A stretch of DNA of 64,000 nt, from the NCBI GenBank assembly GCA_024114885.1, contig CP099419.1, positions 3,472,001 through 3,536,000 on the forward strand, written 5' to 3'. Below are positions 1-9,951 of this stretch, one piece after another; positions within the stretch are counted from its first letter, which is position 1, and each line of letters starts with the position of its first letter. Under the pieces are notes generated by a model that worked only from the letters and a program-made list of their open reading frames with translations, was not told where the DNA came from and made no database searches. The position numbers and the translations under genes are program-made. This DNA comes from Septoria linicola. Lineage: Eukaryota > Ascomycota > Dothideomycetes > Mycosphaerellales > Mycosphaerellaceae.

Positions 1-1
1 A

Positions 2-388
2 GTCGACCAGAGCGACTGGTCTCGGCTTCTTGCACGTCTAGGCACTGCCATGCACGCCATCGAGCGGAATATGTCCATACCTTGGGATATGGCTGGACAA
101 TTCGTGGGCAGGAAACGAATTTTGCTGCCGAAGTCAAGCAAACTATGCGTCGTAATACATCATCATCAGTATGCGCGGCTGGTGGCGTACAAGGTGGCAG
201 GAAAGGACTTGCCGGTCGAGTTAGTGGAAATGATTGCGGACCAGATGGCTCCGCGTTCGGTATGGTCAGACTTTATGAAAGCGCAGCTTGGCCAATGTGC
301 AGAAATCGTGTACGATGAACGATCAGGGAGCCAGAGACGGCAGCAGACGGTGCAGTTGTGCAGCAGAATTAGACTGCGTGCAGTGTAG
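2..388 (+). CDS. 3' end of an unknown gene (partial)
   Basis: The frame is open from the left edge of the window, so the ATG at 50 is probably internal and the gene starts outside. About 128 residues are visible before the TAG. A short stretch LPVELVEMIADQM, about 90 residues in, resembles the start of an F-box-like helix seen in many fungal proteins of unknown function, but the match is too short to name a domain. The tail is rich in Arg and Gln. I do not recognise the family. An intron before position 2 or inside the visible part cannot be excluded. Confidence 0.4.
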   Translation, partial: VDQSDWSRLLARLGTAMHAIERNMSIPWDMAGQFVGRKRILLPKSSKLCVVIHHHQYARLVAYKVAGKDLPVELVEMIADQMAPRSVWSDFMKAQLGQCAEIVYDERSGSQRRQQTVQLCSRIRLRAV

Positions 389-480
389 ACGACAGGGTGG
401 AGTATTAGGCCGGCCTTGAGATTCGATCCCCAATTGCGATGACATGTCTCCGTTCCTGCGTGGCGGACGGAGAGATACTA

Positions 481-487
481 TGACGTG
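481..487 (+). promoter_or_regulatory. Possible UPR element (TGACGTG), distal
   Basis: TGACGTG at 481-487 matches the core bound by Hac1/XBP1-type bZIP factors. LHS1 homologues are induced by the unfolded protein response. The site is about 500 bases upstream of the ATG. A 7-base match alone is weak. Confidence 0.25.
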
Positions 488-836
488 CCGGCATCTCGCA
501 GTGAGGTCTTCGATTTAGGATGAGGATGTAGAGATGGTACACTGTATATGGTAGACAAGCGCAATCTGCCTCATCACGAACTGCACAATGCTCATCATAT
601 CCATCCTGAGAGAATCGTCGTATTTACCGCGAGTCCTCGTAGTAACTTCAACATCAGAGTCTGGTTCGAAGGTTCTCCATCAACGCATGCGTGCCCCGAG
701 TCAATGTGAAGTGCTGCAGCCATGCAGCCGTTGCGGGTTCCTGCCGAAGCACCTCGAAAGCTTGACCACTCTCACAACGCCAAGCACAAAGAAGTGATAG
801 GTGGCATGTCCTTGACAAGTAACACGACTTTTCTGA

Positions 837-844
837 CCACGTCG
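837..844 (-). promoter_or_regulatory. Possible UPR element (CGACGTGG), proximal
   Basis: Read on the minus strand, 837-844 is CGACGTGG, one base off the TGACGTGG UPR element. It lies about 150 bases before the LHS1 ATG, a sensible promoter position. The role is inferred from the known ER-stress control of this chaperone family. Confidence 0.3.
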
Positions 845-993
845 ACTACAACTCGCCACTTTAGCAGATTGACTCATCAGGCACGCTGTACTTGGGTTCA
901 ATCATTCTCCCAATGTTCTACTAATTTCGCCTAATCATTCGTCGACGACACCCACAGCAGACGAATAATCGAGCGGATACACATATATACACC

Positions 994-3972
994 ATGCTAC
1001 CCTCAGGGAGGCGGCGTGCTGGCGCGCTTTCACCATTGACAACGACACTTGCATTACTTCTCCTCTTCACGAGCACGGCGAGCGCTGCGGTACTGGGCAT
1101 CGACTTTGGCACACTCAACATCAAGGCCGCGTTGGTCAAACCTGGAATCCCTCTCGACATTGTCTTAACAAAAGACTCGAAACGGAAAGAGTCTGCAGCT
1201 TTGGCTTTCCAGCCAACTCGAGATGATAAGAACAACATTGTCGTGAAGGAGGGTAGCTTTCCGGAAAGAGCTTATGGCGGCGATGCGTTGGCTCTGCAAG
1301 GACGAATGCCGGGTGAGGTGTTCCCAAACCTGAAGCAATTGCTAGGAATTTCTGGCGATCGGGCTGCTGAAAAGGTGGCAACGTACAAGCAGCGCTATCC
1401 TGCTGTGCAGGCTGAGCATGTCGAAGCTCTGGGGACGACCGTCTTCAAAAGCGCGGCATTTCCTAGCGAGCATCTGCCTTACAGTGTGGAGGAGTTGGTT
1501 GGCATGGAATTGGCCAATATCAAGAGGAACGCCGAGCTGATGGCTGGCAAGGGAAGCTCTGTGAACGACGCGGTTATAACGATACCAAACTTCTACACAG
1601 CGGACGAAAAGCGTGCCATTGTACACGCCGCGTACTTCGCAGGCTTCAATGTTCTCGGACTCATATCAGATGGTCTGGCGGTCGGACTGGACTACGCGAA
1701 GACTCGCACGTTCCCTGACGTCTCCAAGGGTGAGACACCAGAGTACCATTTGGTGTTCGATATGGGTGCAGGGTCTACGACAGCCAGTGTGCTGCGATTC
1801 CAAAGCAAGAGTGTCAAGGACGTTGGCAAATTTAACAAGACGATTCAAGAAGTGACAGTACAAGGTGTGGGCTGGGATAGAACGCTTGGAGGCGATGCTC
1901 TCAACCACGTCATTTTGGATGATTTCGTTGCTAAGCTCATGGCCAAGTCTGAGGTTGAGAGCCGTGGAACCACAGAAGCAGAAGTCAGATCGAACGGGCG
2001 TGTCATGGCTCGCTTCTGGAAGGAGGCAGAGCGTGTACGACAAGTGCTAAGCGCCAACTCTGATACATCGGCTGGTTTTGAGGAGATTCTGCCAGATATT
2101 GACCTTCGGGTCAAGCTCAGCCGGGCAGAGTTCGAGAAGCTGACAGCAGACTATGCCAAGCGCGTAACTACACCTCTAGAGGACGCCCTGAAGATGGCTA
2201 AGCTGACTTCGAAAGACCTCAAATCTGTGATTCTGCACGGGGGCGCCATTCGTACACCTTTCGTTCAGAGCCAGCTCGAAGCCGTGGTCGATGACAAGGC
2301 AAAGCTGAGGAGCAATGTTAACCCAGACGAATCTGCCGTGTTTGGCGCTGCGTTCAAGGCGGCTAGTCTTTCTCCTAGCTTCAAGGTTAAAGAAATCCGC
2401 GACTCTGAGGCCGCGACCTATGCCGCAAGCCTTGTGTATCAGGACAACGGCAAAGAAAGGAAGCAAGGATTATTCACTCCAAAGTCACCTGCTGGAGCAG
2501 GCGCTACGATCAAGCAAGTCACTTTCAAGGATCGTGAAGACTTCGCCTTCGGTTTCACGCAATCTGTAGAAGGCGCCGATCGCCCGATTCTTGAGGTCAA
2601 GGTGGAGAACCTTACCGCGTCAGTCGACCAGCTCAAGAGCAAATTCAGCTGCGAGAAGGATGACATGATTGTCCGGTTTGGAGTCAAACTCAATGCCAAC
2701 TTTGGTCTTCCCGACGTTGTCTCAGGAAGTGTCGGCTGCGAGGTAGAGGATGTGGCCAAGTCTGGCGGTGTTGGCGATTCCGTCAAGGGCTGGCTTGGGT
2801 TGGGCAAGAAGAAAGATCAAGAGCCATTGACTGGAGAGGATGATACTCCAGTCGAGGATGTCAGCGCAACACCTTCCTCCGCTTCTGGTTCTTCAAGCGC
2901 GTCCAGCTCGTCATCTGGCTCGAAGGAGACGGCTTCAAGTCCACCAAAGACTCGTGTCGAAGTTGTGATGCTTAAGTTCTCGACGTCGCCTCAAGGCAAC
3001 CCACAGCCCGATGCGGCGCAGGTTCAGCGACTAGGCGAGAGACTGAAGGAGTTCGATGCTTCCGATAGAGCTCGTACCGCCCGCGATGAAGCTCAAAATG
3101 TACTCGAGAGTTACACCTACTCTGTGCGTGACTTCTTGGAGAATGCCGACTTCAGCGCTGTGAGCACTAAGGCGCAGCGTGAGGAAATTAGCAAGCTGTT
3201 GCAGACCACAAAAGACTGGATGGAGTCTGGTGAGCCCGGCAAAGCCGCTACTGAAGTGTTGAAGGAGAAGTATCAGGCTCTGAAGAATCTCGTCGACCCA
3301 ATCAAAGCACGCCGAACAGAGAACGCGCAACGTGCGACGCTCGTACCAGCACTCCAGAAGAGTCTGGACAAGGCGAAGAAGTCTATCGCAAAGTACCAGG
3401 ACAAGATTGAAAAGGCCAAAGCGTCGCTCACTGCTTCGAGTTCAAGCACAACGAGCGCACCACCTGCTGCATCGAGTGACGTGGATGACCTTGAGGAGCC
3501 TGACACCAGTAGCGCGCCTGAGCCAGAGGCGAGCAAAGAGCCTTCGCCACTTTTGAATCTCGACATGACAAGCATCAACAGCGTCTATGATGAAATCACA
3601 ACGTGGCTATCTGAGAAGGTAGCAGAGCAAGGCAAGCTCAAACCTTTTGAGGACCCTGTGCTTCTGGTCAAAGATCTCGAGCGAAGGTCAACAGAACTTA
3701 AAGATGCTGTGGACGACCTTGTGCGAAGAGCATCAGTGAAGCCTACAGTGAAGAAGCCTCCAAAGCCAAAGGCGTCGCCGAAGCCAAAGCCTAGCAAGAA
3801 GGCTGAGAGCGATGATGCCGCACCTGCGGAGCGTGAGCCTGCCGACACACCAGAGGCTGATGGTGAAAAGCCGGTGAAGGGCGGGGAGAGCATCGAGGAT
3901 ATGATGGACTGGTTGAACAAGGCAAGGGACAAGCAAAAGGATGCTGAAGTGCCGCCTCGTGATGAGTTGTAG
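994..3972 (+). CDS. LHS1: ER-lumen Hsp70-like chaperone Lhs1/GRP170
   Basis: This 992-residue protein is encoded in one uninterrupted exon. Residues 1-31 form a signal peptide ending in an AxA-type site (TASA). Mature sequence starts with the Hsp70 ATPase signature VLGIDFGT. Further ATPase motifs include the phosphate-2 region LVFDMGAGST and, near residue 415, the adenosine motif VILHGGAIRTPFVQ. A Ser-rich acidic linker near residue 630 is followed by the long helical C-terminal domain typical of Hsp110/GRP170. A Lys/Pro-rich stretch (PKPKASPKPKPSKK) precedes the C-terminus, which is RDEL, a variant of the HDEL retrieval signal. In yeast Lhs1 acts as nucleotide exchange factor for Kar2/BiP and aids protein import into the ER. 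The start is supported by the signal peptide. Confidence 0.95.
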   Translation: MLPSGRRRAGALSPLTTTLALLLLFTSTASAAVLGIDFGTLNIKAALVKPGIPLDIVLTKDSKRKESAALAFQPTRDDKNNIVVKEGSFPERAYGGDALALQGRMPGEVFPNLKQLLGISGDRAAEKVATYKQRYPAVQAEHVEALGTTVFKSAAFPSEHLPYSVEELVGMELANIKRNAELMAGKGSSVNDAVITIPNFYTADEKRAIVHAAYFAGFNVLGLISDGLAVGLDYAKTRTFPDVSKGETPEYHLVFDMGAGSTTASVLRFQSKSVKDVGKFNKTIQEVTVQGVGWDRTLGGDALNHVILDDFVAKLMAKSEVESRGTTEAEVRSNGRVMARFWKEAERVRQVLSANSDTSAGFEEILPDIDLRVKLSRAEFEKLTADYAKRVTTPLEDALKMAKLTSKDLKSVILHGGAIRTPFVQSQLEAVVDDKAKLRSNVNPDESAVFGAAFKAASLSPSFKVKEIRDSEAATYAASLVYQDNGKERKQGLFTPKSPAGAGATIKQVTFKDREDFAFGFTQSVEGADRPILEVKVENLTASVDQLKSKFSCEKDDMIVRFGVKLNANFGLPDVVSGSVGCEVEDVAKSGGVGDSVKGWLGLGKKKDQEPLTGEDDTPVEDVSATPSSASGSSSASSSSSGSKETASSPPKTRVEVVMLKFSTSPQGNPQPDAAQVQRLGERLKEFDASDRARTARDEAQNVLESYTYSVRDFLENADFSAVSTKAQREEISKLLQTTKDWMESGEPGKAATEVLKEKYQALKNLVDPIKARRTENAQRATLVPALQKSLDKAKKSIAKYQDKIEKAKASLTASSSSTTSAPPAASSDVDDLEEPDTSSAPEPEASKEPSPLLNLDMTSINSVYDEITTWLSEKVAEQGKLKPFEDPVLLVKDLERRSTELKDAVDDLVRRASVKPTVKKPPKPKASPKPKPSKKAESDDAAPAEREPADTPEADGEKPVKGGESIEDMMDWLNKARDKQKDAEVPPRDEL

Positions 3973-4218
3973 TTGCATATAGCGAATAGAGACGAATAGA
4001 TGCATCAAGACTTGCACACAAGATGATGTGCTCCAGACACTCTTATTTACACGTTCACCTGTTTGTCACATACCTGCGATGAAGCAAAATGAAATAACAC
4101 AGCAGTCAATTCTGACCAAGGACATTACAAAATCAAAAAGAGAAGGATGGAAGTTTTTCACTTCCTAACGTGTGATCGGACGAACTCGGCTATGTGACAC
4201 AGCCAGTGCGGAGTTTTG

Positions 4219-4333
4219 TGCTCGCACTGAGAATCGAACTCAGATTTTAGGATGCCTTCGTAGAAGAATCTGCAGTGTATGCAGTCATACGTAGTGTATG
4301 AGACCTACGTCCTAACCGTTAGACGATGCTAAT
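4219..4333 (-). tRNA. Split tRNA-Met(CAT) gene with a damaged 5' acceptor strand; possible pseudogene
   Basis: On the minus strand the D arm is 4308-4325. The anticodon stem-loop begins at 4307, with CAT at 4300-4298. A 43-base intron (4296-4254) follows position 37, the T arm is 4243-4227 and the discriminator A is 4219. The joined loop CTCATAA, with TAGGT/TCCTA stems and a T-T mismatch, is typical of elongator tRNA-Met. The 3' acceptor strand TGCGAGC should pair with GCTCGCA. The sequence has ATTAGCA, so only the inner three pairs are sound and the outer four are mostly lost. No T run lies just downstream; the nearest TTTTT is about 80 bases away. This may be a pseudogene or a gene truncated by a small rearrangement. 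Confidence 0.65.
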
Positions 4334-4592
4334 TAATTTATTAGCAATTGATTTCATTGAAGTGCGAGTTCAGTGAGATTTACCAAGCTGATTTGCGTGA
4401 CTGGATGACAAAGCAGGAATCTTGGTCGTATATAGATGTCATGTAATTGCCCCAAGATCAGGCCGGGACGTTCATCGCAAAGCAGTCTTGCGATGGCAGT
4501 TATCTCGTCAATGTAAAGGCTAAATGCGAAGATGAAGTGGGAGTGTCTCGTCTTCTATACATCCCTTGCATCGGTAAGTTTATGCATTTTCG

Positions 4593-5207
4593 TCATATCT
4601 TCACATCAGCATCGACATTGTACTTGTTATGCTCACACGTCACAAGCGCAACACCATCCTTCTCTCTCCTCATCACCGCGCGAAGTAGAGCTATCCGTTT
4701 ACCAACATGCACAGTCTGTAGTCTGATGTCAGAGAATATGCTCGGACGTCAAGAAAGCTTCTGCAGCAACTCACCTCGCACTCCATCAACAGCACTTCAC
4801 CCTGCACAGCCGGCCTCAAATAGACGAAGTTTATTGTCCGACATAGGCCTAAATTTTGCCAGAACCCAGGCTTAGCGACCGGCCAGAGTGCCCACGTCGT
4901 TGCGCATTCGAACATCGCAGACGTAGCTCCTGCGTGAAGTGTGCCCATGGGATTGAGAAACTCTGGCTGGACTGTAAAGCGGAAAGTGGCTCTGCACATT
5001 TTGTCTGATATCTTCTCGGCTTCAGTGATTTCGACGATATCGAGCCATGGTAAGAGGAAATTTTGACCTTCCATTTTGTCATACTAGACAGAAGCAATGA
5101 GCTTGAGTGACAATAGTGAGGTTCAAAGTTGATTCTACCTTTTCTCTGGCTTCGCCTTGAAGTAGGGCTTTTGTCATGCGGATTTTGAGATCGTCATTGC
5201 TTGCCAT
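4593..5207 (-). CDS. PaaI-like hotdog thioesterase
   Basis: Three exons (5207-5139, 5083-4775, 4715-4593) join to 166 residues with GT-AG introns of 55 and 59 bases. The hotdog core shows NPMGTLHAGATSAMFE, close to the HGG.A.D signature of fungal acyl-CoA thioesterase-family proteins. It is followed by a beta strand with TINFVYLRPA and a C-terminal strand HVGKRIALLRAV. These enzymes hydrolyse acyl-CoA thioesters; the substrate is unknown here. The catalytic Asp common in this family is Glu in this copy (SAMFE). The start at 5207 gives a short helix before the domain, which is usual. Transcription is in the same direction as the THI5-like fragment upstream. Confidence 0.75.
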
Positions 5208-5530
5208 GATCACCAAGTCACGCCGACTGCTTTGACGTAGAGCTGCTACATGTTGTGTTAAGTGATAGCTGATTGATTCTCGATCCAAGCCACAGGCTGA
5301 TCGCATTGGATTTCTAGGTGGAAAGTGGAGCCGAGGTAAGAAGATCAAGGGCTTCGCGTTCAACGAGTCGTAAACCACGTGAAAGGATAAAAGTCGCAGT
5401 CCTTGACAGCGCTCGAAAAGTTGCATGTACTTCCATGCTTCGAGACAGTGGCTATGCTCGTGAAGGCGCCGCTGCTGACCGATAATCGCGTTCTGTCGCT
5501 GGAGAGGTCGGCAGCAGCATCAAGTCCGTT
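5208..5530. other. Region between the thioesterase and the THI5-like fragment
   Basis: The minus strand stays open in one frame for most of this stretch, but its translation does not resemble the missing C-terminal half of an NMT1/THI5 protein or any other family I know. It probably contains the thioesterase promoter. Confidence 0.4.
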
Positions 5531-5977
5531 CTACGAAGCACTCACTTCCACTTCTTGTTTCACGTAGGCTGGTCGTTTGTTCCGATCAGAATCTGCCACC
5601 ATTGATGCAACGAGCTTGTCCTCGTATCGCGCATTATAGCTGCCATATCTCTTCCCATCGCCCAACTCACGCATTCTACCCAACTTTGTGCTCACAATGG
5701 CGGAGGCGTCTTTCTGAAGGATCGCATATATTGCCTGCAACCTCATCTTTCCGCGCTCATTGTACGCTATGCAAGACTCCGAAGGGCATATTGCAAGGTC
5801 AACCTCGCCAGCCTCCAAGCGCTTTGCAGGTGTTTTGCTATACTGTGCATCGGGAGGAAGCAGCTCAACATCGAGCCCATGCTTCTGGTAGATGCCCTTC
5901 GCCAAAGCCAGGTATAGTCCGCTGTGAATTGTGTTCGGTGTCCAGTCGAGCGCCACGCGTAGTTTCGTTGAAGTCAT
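5531..5977 (-). pseudogene. Truncated NMT1/THI5-like periplasmic-binding-fold protein
   Basis: The 148-residue frame starts with the family N-terminus LRVALDWTPNTIHSGLYLALAKG and continues through EVDLAICPSESCIAY and a well-conserved stretch up to YGSYNARYEDKLVASMVA. Full-length fungal members are about 320-340 residues. The conserved continuation, with the ATWVF..WEG region, is absent in every minus-strand frame down to 5208. A possible donor at 5545 (GTGAGT) does not lead to family-like sequence. The family includes the thiamine pyrimidine synthase Thi5, but many fungal paralogues have other or unknown roles. The Cys-rich Thi5 motif would lie in the missing part. A remnant or a gene with an unusual new C-terminus are both possible. 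Confidence 0.6.
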
Positions 5978-6471
5978 TTTCTGAGATTCGTTATCTTGAA
6001 AACCAGCCTACCTCTCTGGTCGAGCGGACATCTATCTCGAGCTCTCACAAAACCATTCGTTTGAGTTTATGGTTGGCTTCCTTCTGTGGGGCCGGGTACG
6101 TGCTGCCAAGAGCGGAGACACCAAGACTGCAACATGTTATGCATGGAGCTCTTTTCGGACAAAGTCATGGTTTGTGTCGAGGATGTTGGAGGACTGTTTC
6201 TGCAATGTGAGAGCGACAAGAAGCACGGACCCAACAACTTTCACTCCTCTCGGACGACCTCTCAGTTCTACTGACCACGACTGTGCAGCATCAATCATTT
6301 GAGATGCATTGGGAATCATCAATAGGCCACGGAAGGCACACAGATGCCGTTTCCGTGGTAGCACAAGACCTTCGCAGGAGCCTGGGATGCATTTCCAGCA
6401 GGCAGAAACATAAGGATGACCACATATAACAAGTAGGCGGCTTCTTAACTCGGCAATAGGTTTACACAGCC
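5978..6471. other. Divergent intergenic region, THI5-like fragment and DsbA-like gene
   Basis: About 490 bases shared as upstream sequence by the two flanking, outward-facing genes. No ORF here looks coding and no clear TATA box or repeat stands out. Confidence 0.4.
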
Positions 6472-7128
6472 ATGAGTGCATTCCAGATCACTGTGTACAC
6501 GGACACAATCTGTCCGTGGTGCTACATCGGACACAAGTCAATGGACCGAGCCATCGATCTGTATAAGACAACATATCCTGGAGGATCACAAGACGAATTC
6601 GTCTTCACCTATTTGCCGTACTACCTAGATCCTAACGCTCCCGAGAAAGGCATACCGTGGCCGGAACGGGTAGCTCAGAAGAGTGGCGCTGACAAAGTCA
6701 ATGCCATCCGCACACGACTGCAGCGTGTAGGACGAGCCAATGGAATCGAGTTCAATTTCGACAGCAAAATTGGCAAGACAAGAGACTCCCAACGACTGCT
6801 CCAGCATGTGCTGCAAACCAGAGGCAATGCGGCTCACAAAATTCTGCTGGAGGAGATTTACCAGGAACACTTTGAACAAGACTGCGACATCACATCGCAC
6901 GCTGATCTGACGAGAGCCGCAGTACGCGCAGGATTGCCCGAGGAAGAAGTCACTGCCTTTCTTGCCTCAGATGCCCTTTCTAGTGAAGTTGATGCACTTG
7001 CCGCGGAGTCAAGGCAGAAGGGAGTGAATTCTGTGCCAACTTATGAAGTGAACGGGAAGAGGATCAATGTTGAGGGAGCAGGAGATCCTTCTGAGTTTCT
7101 TGAAGCACTCATCGCATGCAGGCAGTAG
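6472..7128 (+). CDS. DsbA-family thioredoxin-fold oxidoreductase (FrnE-like)
   Basis: The single exon encodes 218 residues, the usual length for the family. The N-terminus ITVYTDTICPWCYIG carries the CPWC redox motif, equivalent to the thioredoxin CxxC. A helical insertion follows. The C-terminal part GVNSVPTYEVNGK contains the cis-proline (VP) that faces the active site in thioredoxin folds. FrnE-like proteins are disulfide oxidoreductases or isomerases. No signal peptide is present, so a cytosolic location is likely. It converges with the FAD-dependent oxidoreductase, whose stop is 136 bases away. Confidence 0.85.
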   Translation: MSAFQITVYTDTICPWCYIGHKSMDRAIDLYKTTYPGGSQDEFVFTYLPYYLDPNAPEKGIPWPERVAQKSGADKVNAIRTRLQRVGRANGIEFNFDSKIGKTRDSQRLLQHVLQTRGNAAHKILLEEIYQEHFEQDCDITSHADLTRAAVRAGLPEEEVTAFLASDALSSEVDALAAESRQKGVNSVPTYEVNGKRINVEGAGDPSEFLEALIACRQ

Positions 7129-7263
7129 ACTGGGACACAGCGTAAAGGGAGCTTGCGAGCCTGCGACAGCTTCAGAAGTCCAAACAGAATCTCAGTTTCT
7201 CGGACAGCACATTGAGCATATAAGACCCAGTCGCAAGTGCAGAGTTCAGCATCGACATTCGCT

Positions 7264-8695
7264 CTAAAGCTTCGCAGCCACCTTCGCATGCGTCCCATCC
7301 CAACCCTCCAGCGTGACATTCCTTGTCGAGTCCAGCCTTTCTTGTGTCGCCCGATACAACCTAGGCAGATCAACTTCCTCCACCCTCTTCTTCTCAAGCA
7401 CCAGCGAAGCAATCGCCTTCGCCGACAAGAAAATCTGCGGCATACCATGCCCACTAAACCCAGCACATATATACTGCCCATCTTTGCCAGGCACTTCACC
7501 AATATGAGGAAACCCATCCGAAGAGTATCCCATAATTCCAGACCATACTGCATCAGTTTTCGCTCCACTGTCTTCCCAGCCGCGGAAGTGGCGTTGCATG
7601 TATCCATCGAAGTAATGCTTTGCGGATTCGATCAGTTGGGAATCGTCGTAGTTGTCGTACCACGAACCGAGCTGCTTGAAGTAGTCCCTTCGACCGCCGC
7701 CGACGATTATGCTGCCATCGCTGCGGGGAATTAGGTAGTCGTACTCGCCGGGTGCGAGTCTTAAGATGTAACTGTTCGACATTACAGGCGCATCGGGTTT
7801 TGTTGCCACAATACGGCTGCAAATCCCTCGCACGCCGATGATCTTGTCCTTGTACTCGGGCAGTAATGAGGACGTGTAGGCGTTGCTGGCGTAGATGACT
7901 ATGCCAGTTTGTACGGTCCCTCGATGTGTTTCGACTGCCCAAGTTCGTGGATCTCTGGCGGGTTTGACAGACTTCACTGGAGTATGTGTTTGCAGGTTCA
8001 CGCCTTGATCGACAGCTTTCTTCAAGAGATGAAGGACGAGCTTATACGGCCAGACATGTCCAGCGGTGTATGTGAAACATGCTTTGGCTCCTTTCACTCC
8101 GGATACCTGTTGTTGACGTTAGCAGTTTGACCTCACTAATCCTCACAAGAATGTGATTACTCACACCTTGAGCAGTACGACCATCACTATAGTGAACCTC
8201 ACTAGCAGTCGAAACATTCGCTTTCGTCAAAGCATCAAGGCCATCCTTCAAGTCCCTACGAGCATCCTCATACATGCACACATCTGTAGCTCTCGTGACG
8301 ACGAAATCACAATCAATACTCTCCTTGTCGACAAGCTTCTGAACTTCTTTCACTTGTCGTGCCTCAAACGAAGCTACTTCCTCGGCAGCCTCGCGGCCGT
8401 GAGTCTTGAGAGCACCTGCTGCTCTGTAATATGGATCTGGTTTGAGATGGCCGCCGTTTCGTCCAGTGGCTCCGCTGCAGGCTTCTCTGGCTTCTAGGAT
8501 CACGATGGATACGGGTCTTTGGAGACTTTGGCTTTTCTCGAGTAAGTGGTGTGTGATTGAAGCACCAGCATAGCCGGCACCGATCACTACAATATCTGCT
8601 TCGGCGGGAACTTGTTCTGTTGTTCGGTGATTGTCTAGGTCGTGGAGATCAGATCTCCAGAACGACTTTGTCGCATTGAGTACAGGTGTTGCCAT
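7264..8695 (-). CDS. FAD-dependent oxidoreductase of the D-amino-acid oxidase family
   Basis: Two exons (8695-8165 and 8106-7264) are joined over a 58-base intron to give 457 residues. The FAD-binding Rossmann motif DIVVIGAGYAGASITHHL lies near residue 35, followed by the ATGRNGGH motif that contacts the flavin in DAO/OrdL-like enzymes. The C-terminal half has the second FAD motif region GFPHIGEVPG and CAGFSGHGMP. Relatives include gamma-glutamylputrescine and other amine or amino-acid oxidases; the substrate cannot be read from sequence. No peroxisomal SKL-type tail is seen (the end is AAKL). Both splice sites are canonical and the phase is exact. Confidence 0.88.
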
Positions 8696-8975
8696 CTTTG
8701 ATTTCTAGTTTGACTTTTGATCGATCTCCAAAGCGTCTTGACATTCGAGGGAGTCACTTAAGCATTGTCACGCTGCAACTAGGATAGTGTCTGGGATGCA
8801 GGGTAGCTTCTTGGCCGCTGTGATACACCGGGCCGGCGACCACGTTCGCCTATCGTGGGCTAGCGATAGCTTCACGGCAGCACTGGGGATCAGTTGCGGA
8901 GCTGTGAAGGGACATGGCGATGTCAATGAGACAGTGACTCTGATCATGAACAGTTGTCTGAGATTGCAATGTACT

Positions 8976-9951
8976 CTACTGAGTCGCAGCGATAATCTTG
9001 TCAGCCATTGCTGGCAGAGAATCAGAAAGCACATCCATGTCTCCAAACAGGTCGGTCAGAGCTTCGTTCTCCCACACTGAGCAATAGGCACCTCTGAAGC
9101 CAGTCCTCTTCGCTGCACTCACATCCCCTAGATTTCATCAGTATACTCGCCAATTATCGTTCCTCGCGATAGACTCACACATATGCGCCGCGGCGAACCA
9201 AGGCCTTCCGCCTTCTTGACTCAATCGCTCCAGCAAAGGTTTGTATGCAGCCGGATCTGGCTTGCCGATTTCGCTCGTGTCGCAGGACTGAAGATGTTCT
9301 GAGGGCATCTCAACACCAGCATTGCTAAAGTACCTAAAGCAACAGATGGAAGGTCAGCTTTGTCTCAGACATATGTCAAACTGCAACGGCGCCACTCTAG
9401 GCACGGAGTGCCACAGCGTCGACGCGTGAGGTAGAGACGTTAGGTGCAGGATTATGCCTTCTTGCAGTTGCTTTTACGTACGCTCCGACTCGCTTTAGAT
9501 CGCCCATGGTGAAAGCTCGAACTGTGAAACCAGCACTGCGTAGCTTTTCAATGCATTCCTTGGCGCCTGGTCTCAGTGTGAGCTGCTTATAACCATGCTC
9601 CATGATATATGTCAAATCTTCAGAGCTTGCAAAGTCTCGCGCTTGTTCAATGCCAGCTTTCCTATGCATCGTAAGCTCCTGATCATCATAAATGCTTCTA
9701 ATGACACACCAAATCATTCGCCAGAAAATCTTCTCGAACGCTTCAGCATAGCTGACATACTTGCCTGACATGGACAAATACGTGTACTCTCTCTCAGCAA
9801 CTTCGATCCAGGTGTAGCCCAGCAGGACTGGTTTGACACCTTGTGCCCGCAGGCGATCTCCAAGCCTGGCGTCAATAGCTTCGAACAGCTTGTCGTAACC
9901 CACAAGGGTTCCAACAACGTCGAAGACGACATTCTTGTTTGCAGCAGGCAT
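8976..9951 (-). CDS. Haloacid-dehalogenase-type HAD hydrolase
   Basis: Three exons (9951-9482, 9333-9179, 9127-8976) give 258 residues. HAD motif I is FDVVGTLVGYD, in which the first Asp is the expected nucleophile while the usual second Asp of DxD is replaced (D-V-V). Motif II is FTMGD. The motif III Lys is supplied by IGKPDPAAYKPLL, and the C-terminal acidic motif falls in exon 3 with WDVSAAKRTGFRGAY. This layout matches fungal haloacid dehalogenase type II-like proteins. The first intron, 148 bases, is longer than most here. It shares a 385-base divergent promoter region with the permease. Confidence 0.78.

Larger units (their letters stand above)
389..993. other. Intergenic region upstream of LHS1
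   Basis: No convincing gene. The short ORFs here lack codon structure or recognisable motifs. It should hold the terminator of the left-edge gene and the LHS1 promoter, including two possible unfolded-protein-response elements listed separately. Confidence 0.5.

Noticed and set aside
361..440. T-loop-like GATTCGATCCCC considered as a second tRNA
   Set aside because: Flanking bases do not form a T stem, D arm or acceptor stem.
7237..7734. Plus-strand 165-codon ORF in the FAD-oxidase locus
   Set aside because: Antisense to the oxidoreductase exon, no motif, low-complexity Arg/Pro reading.
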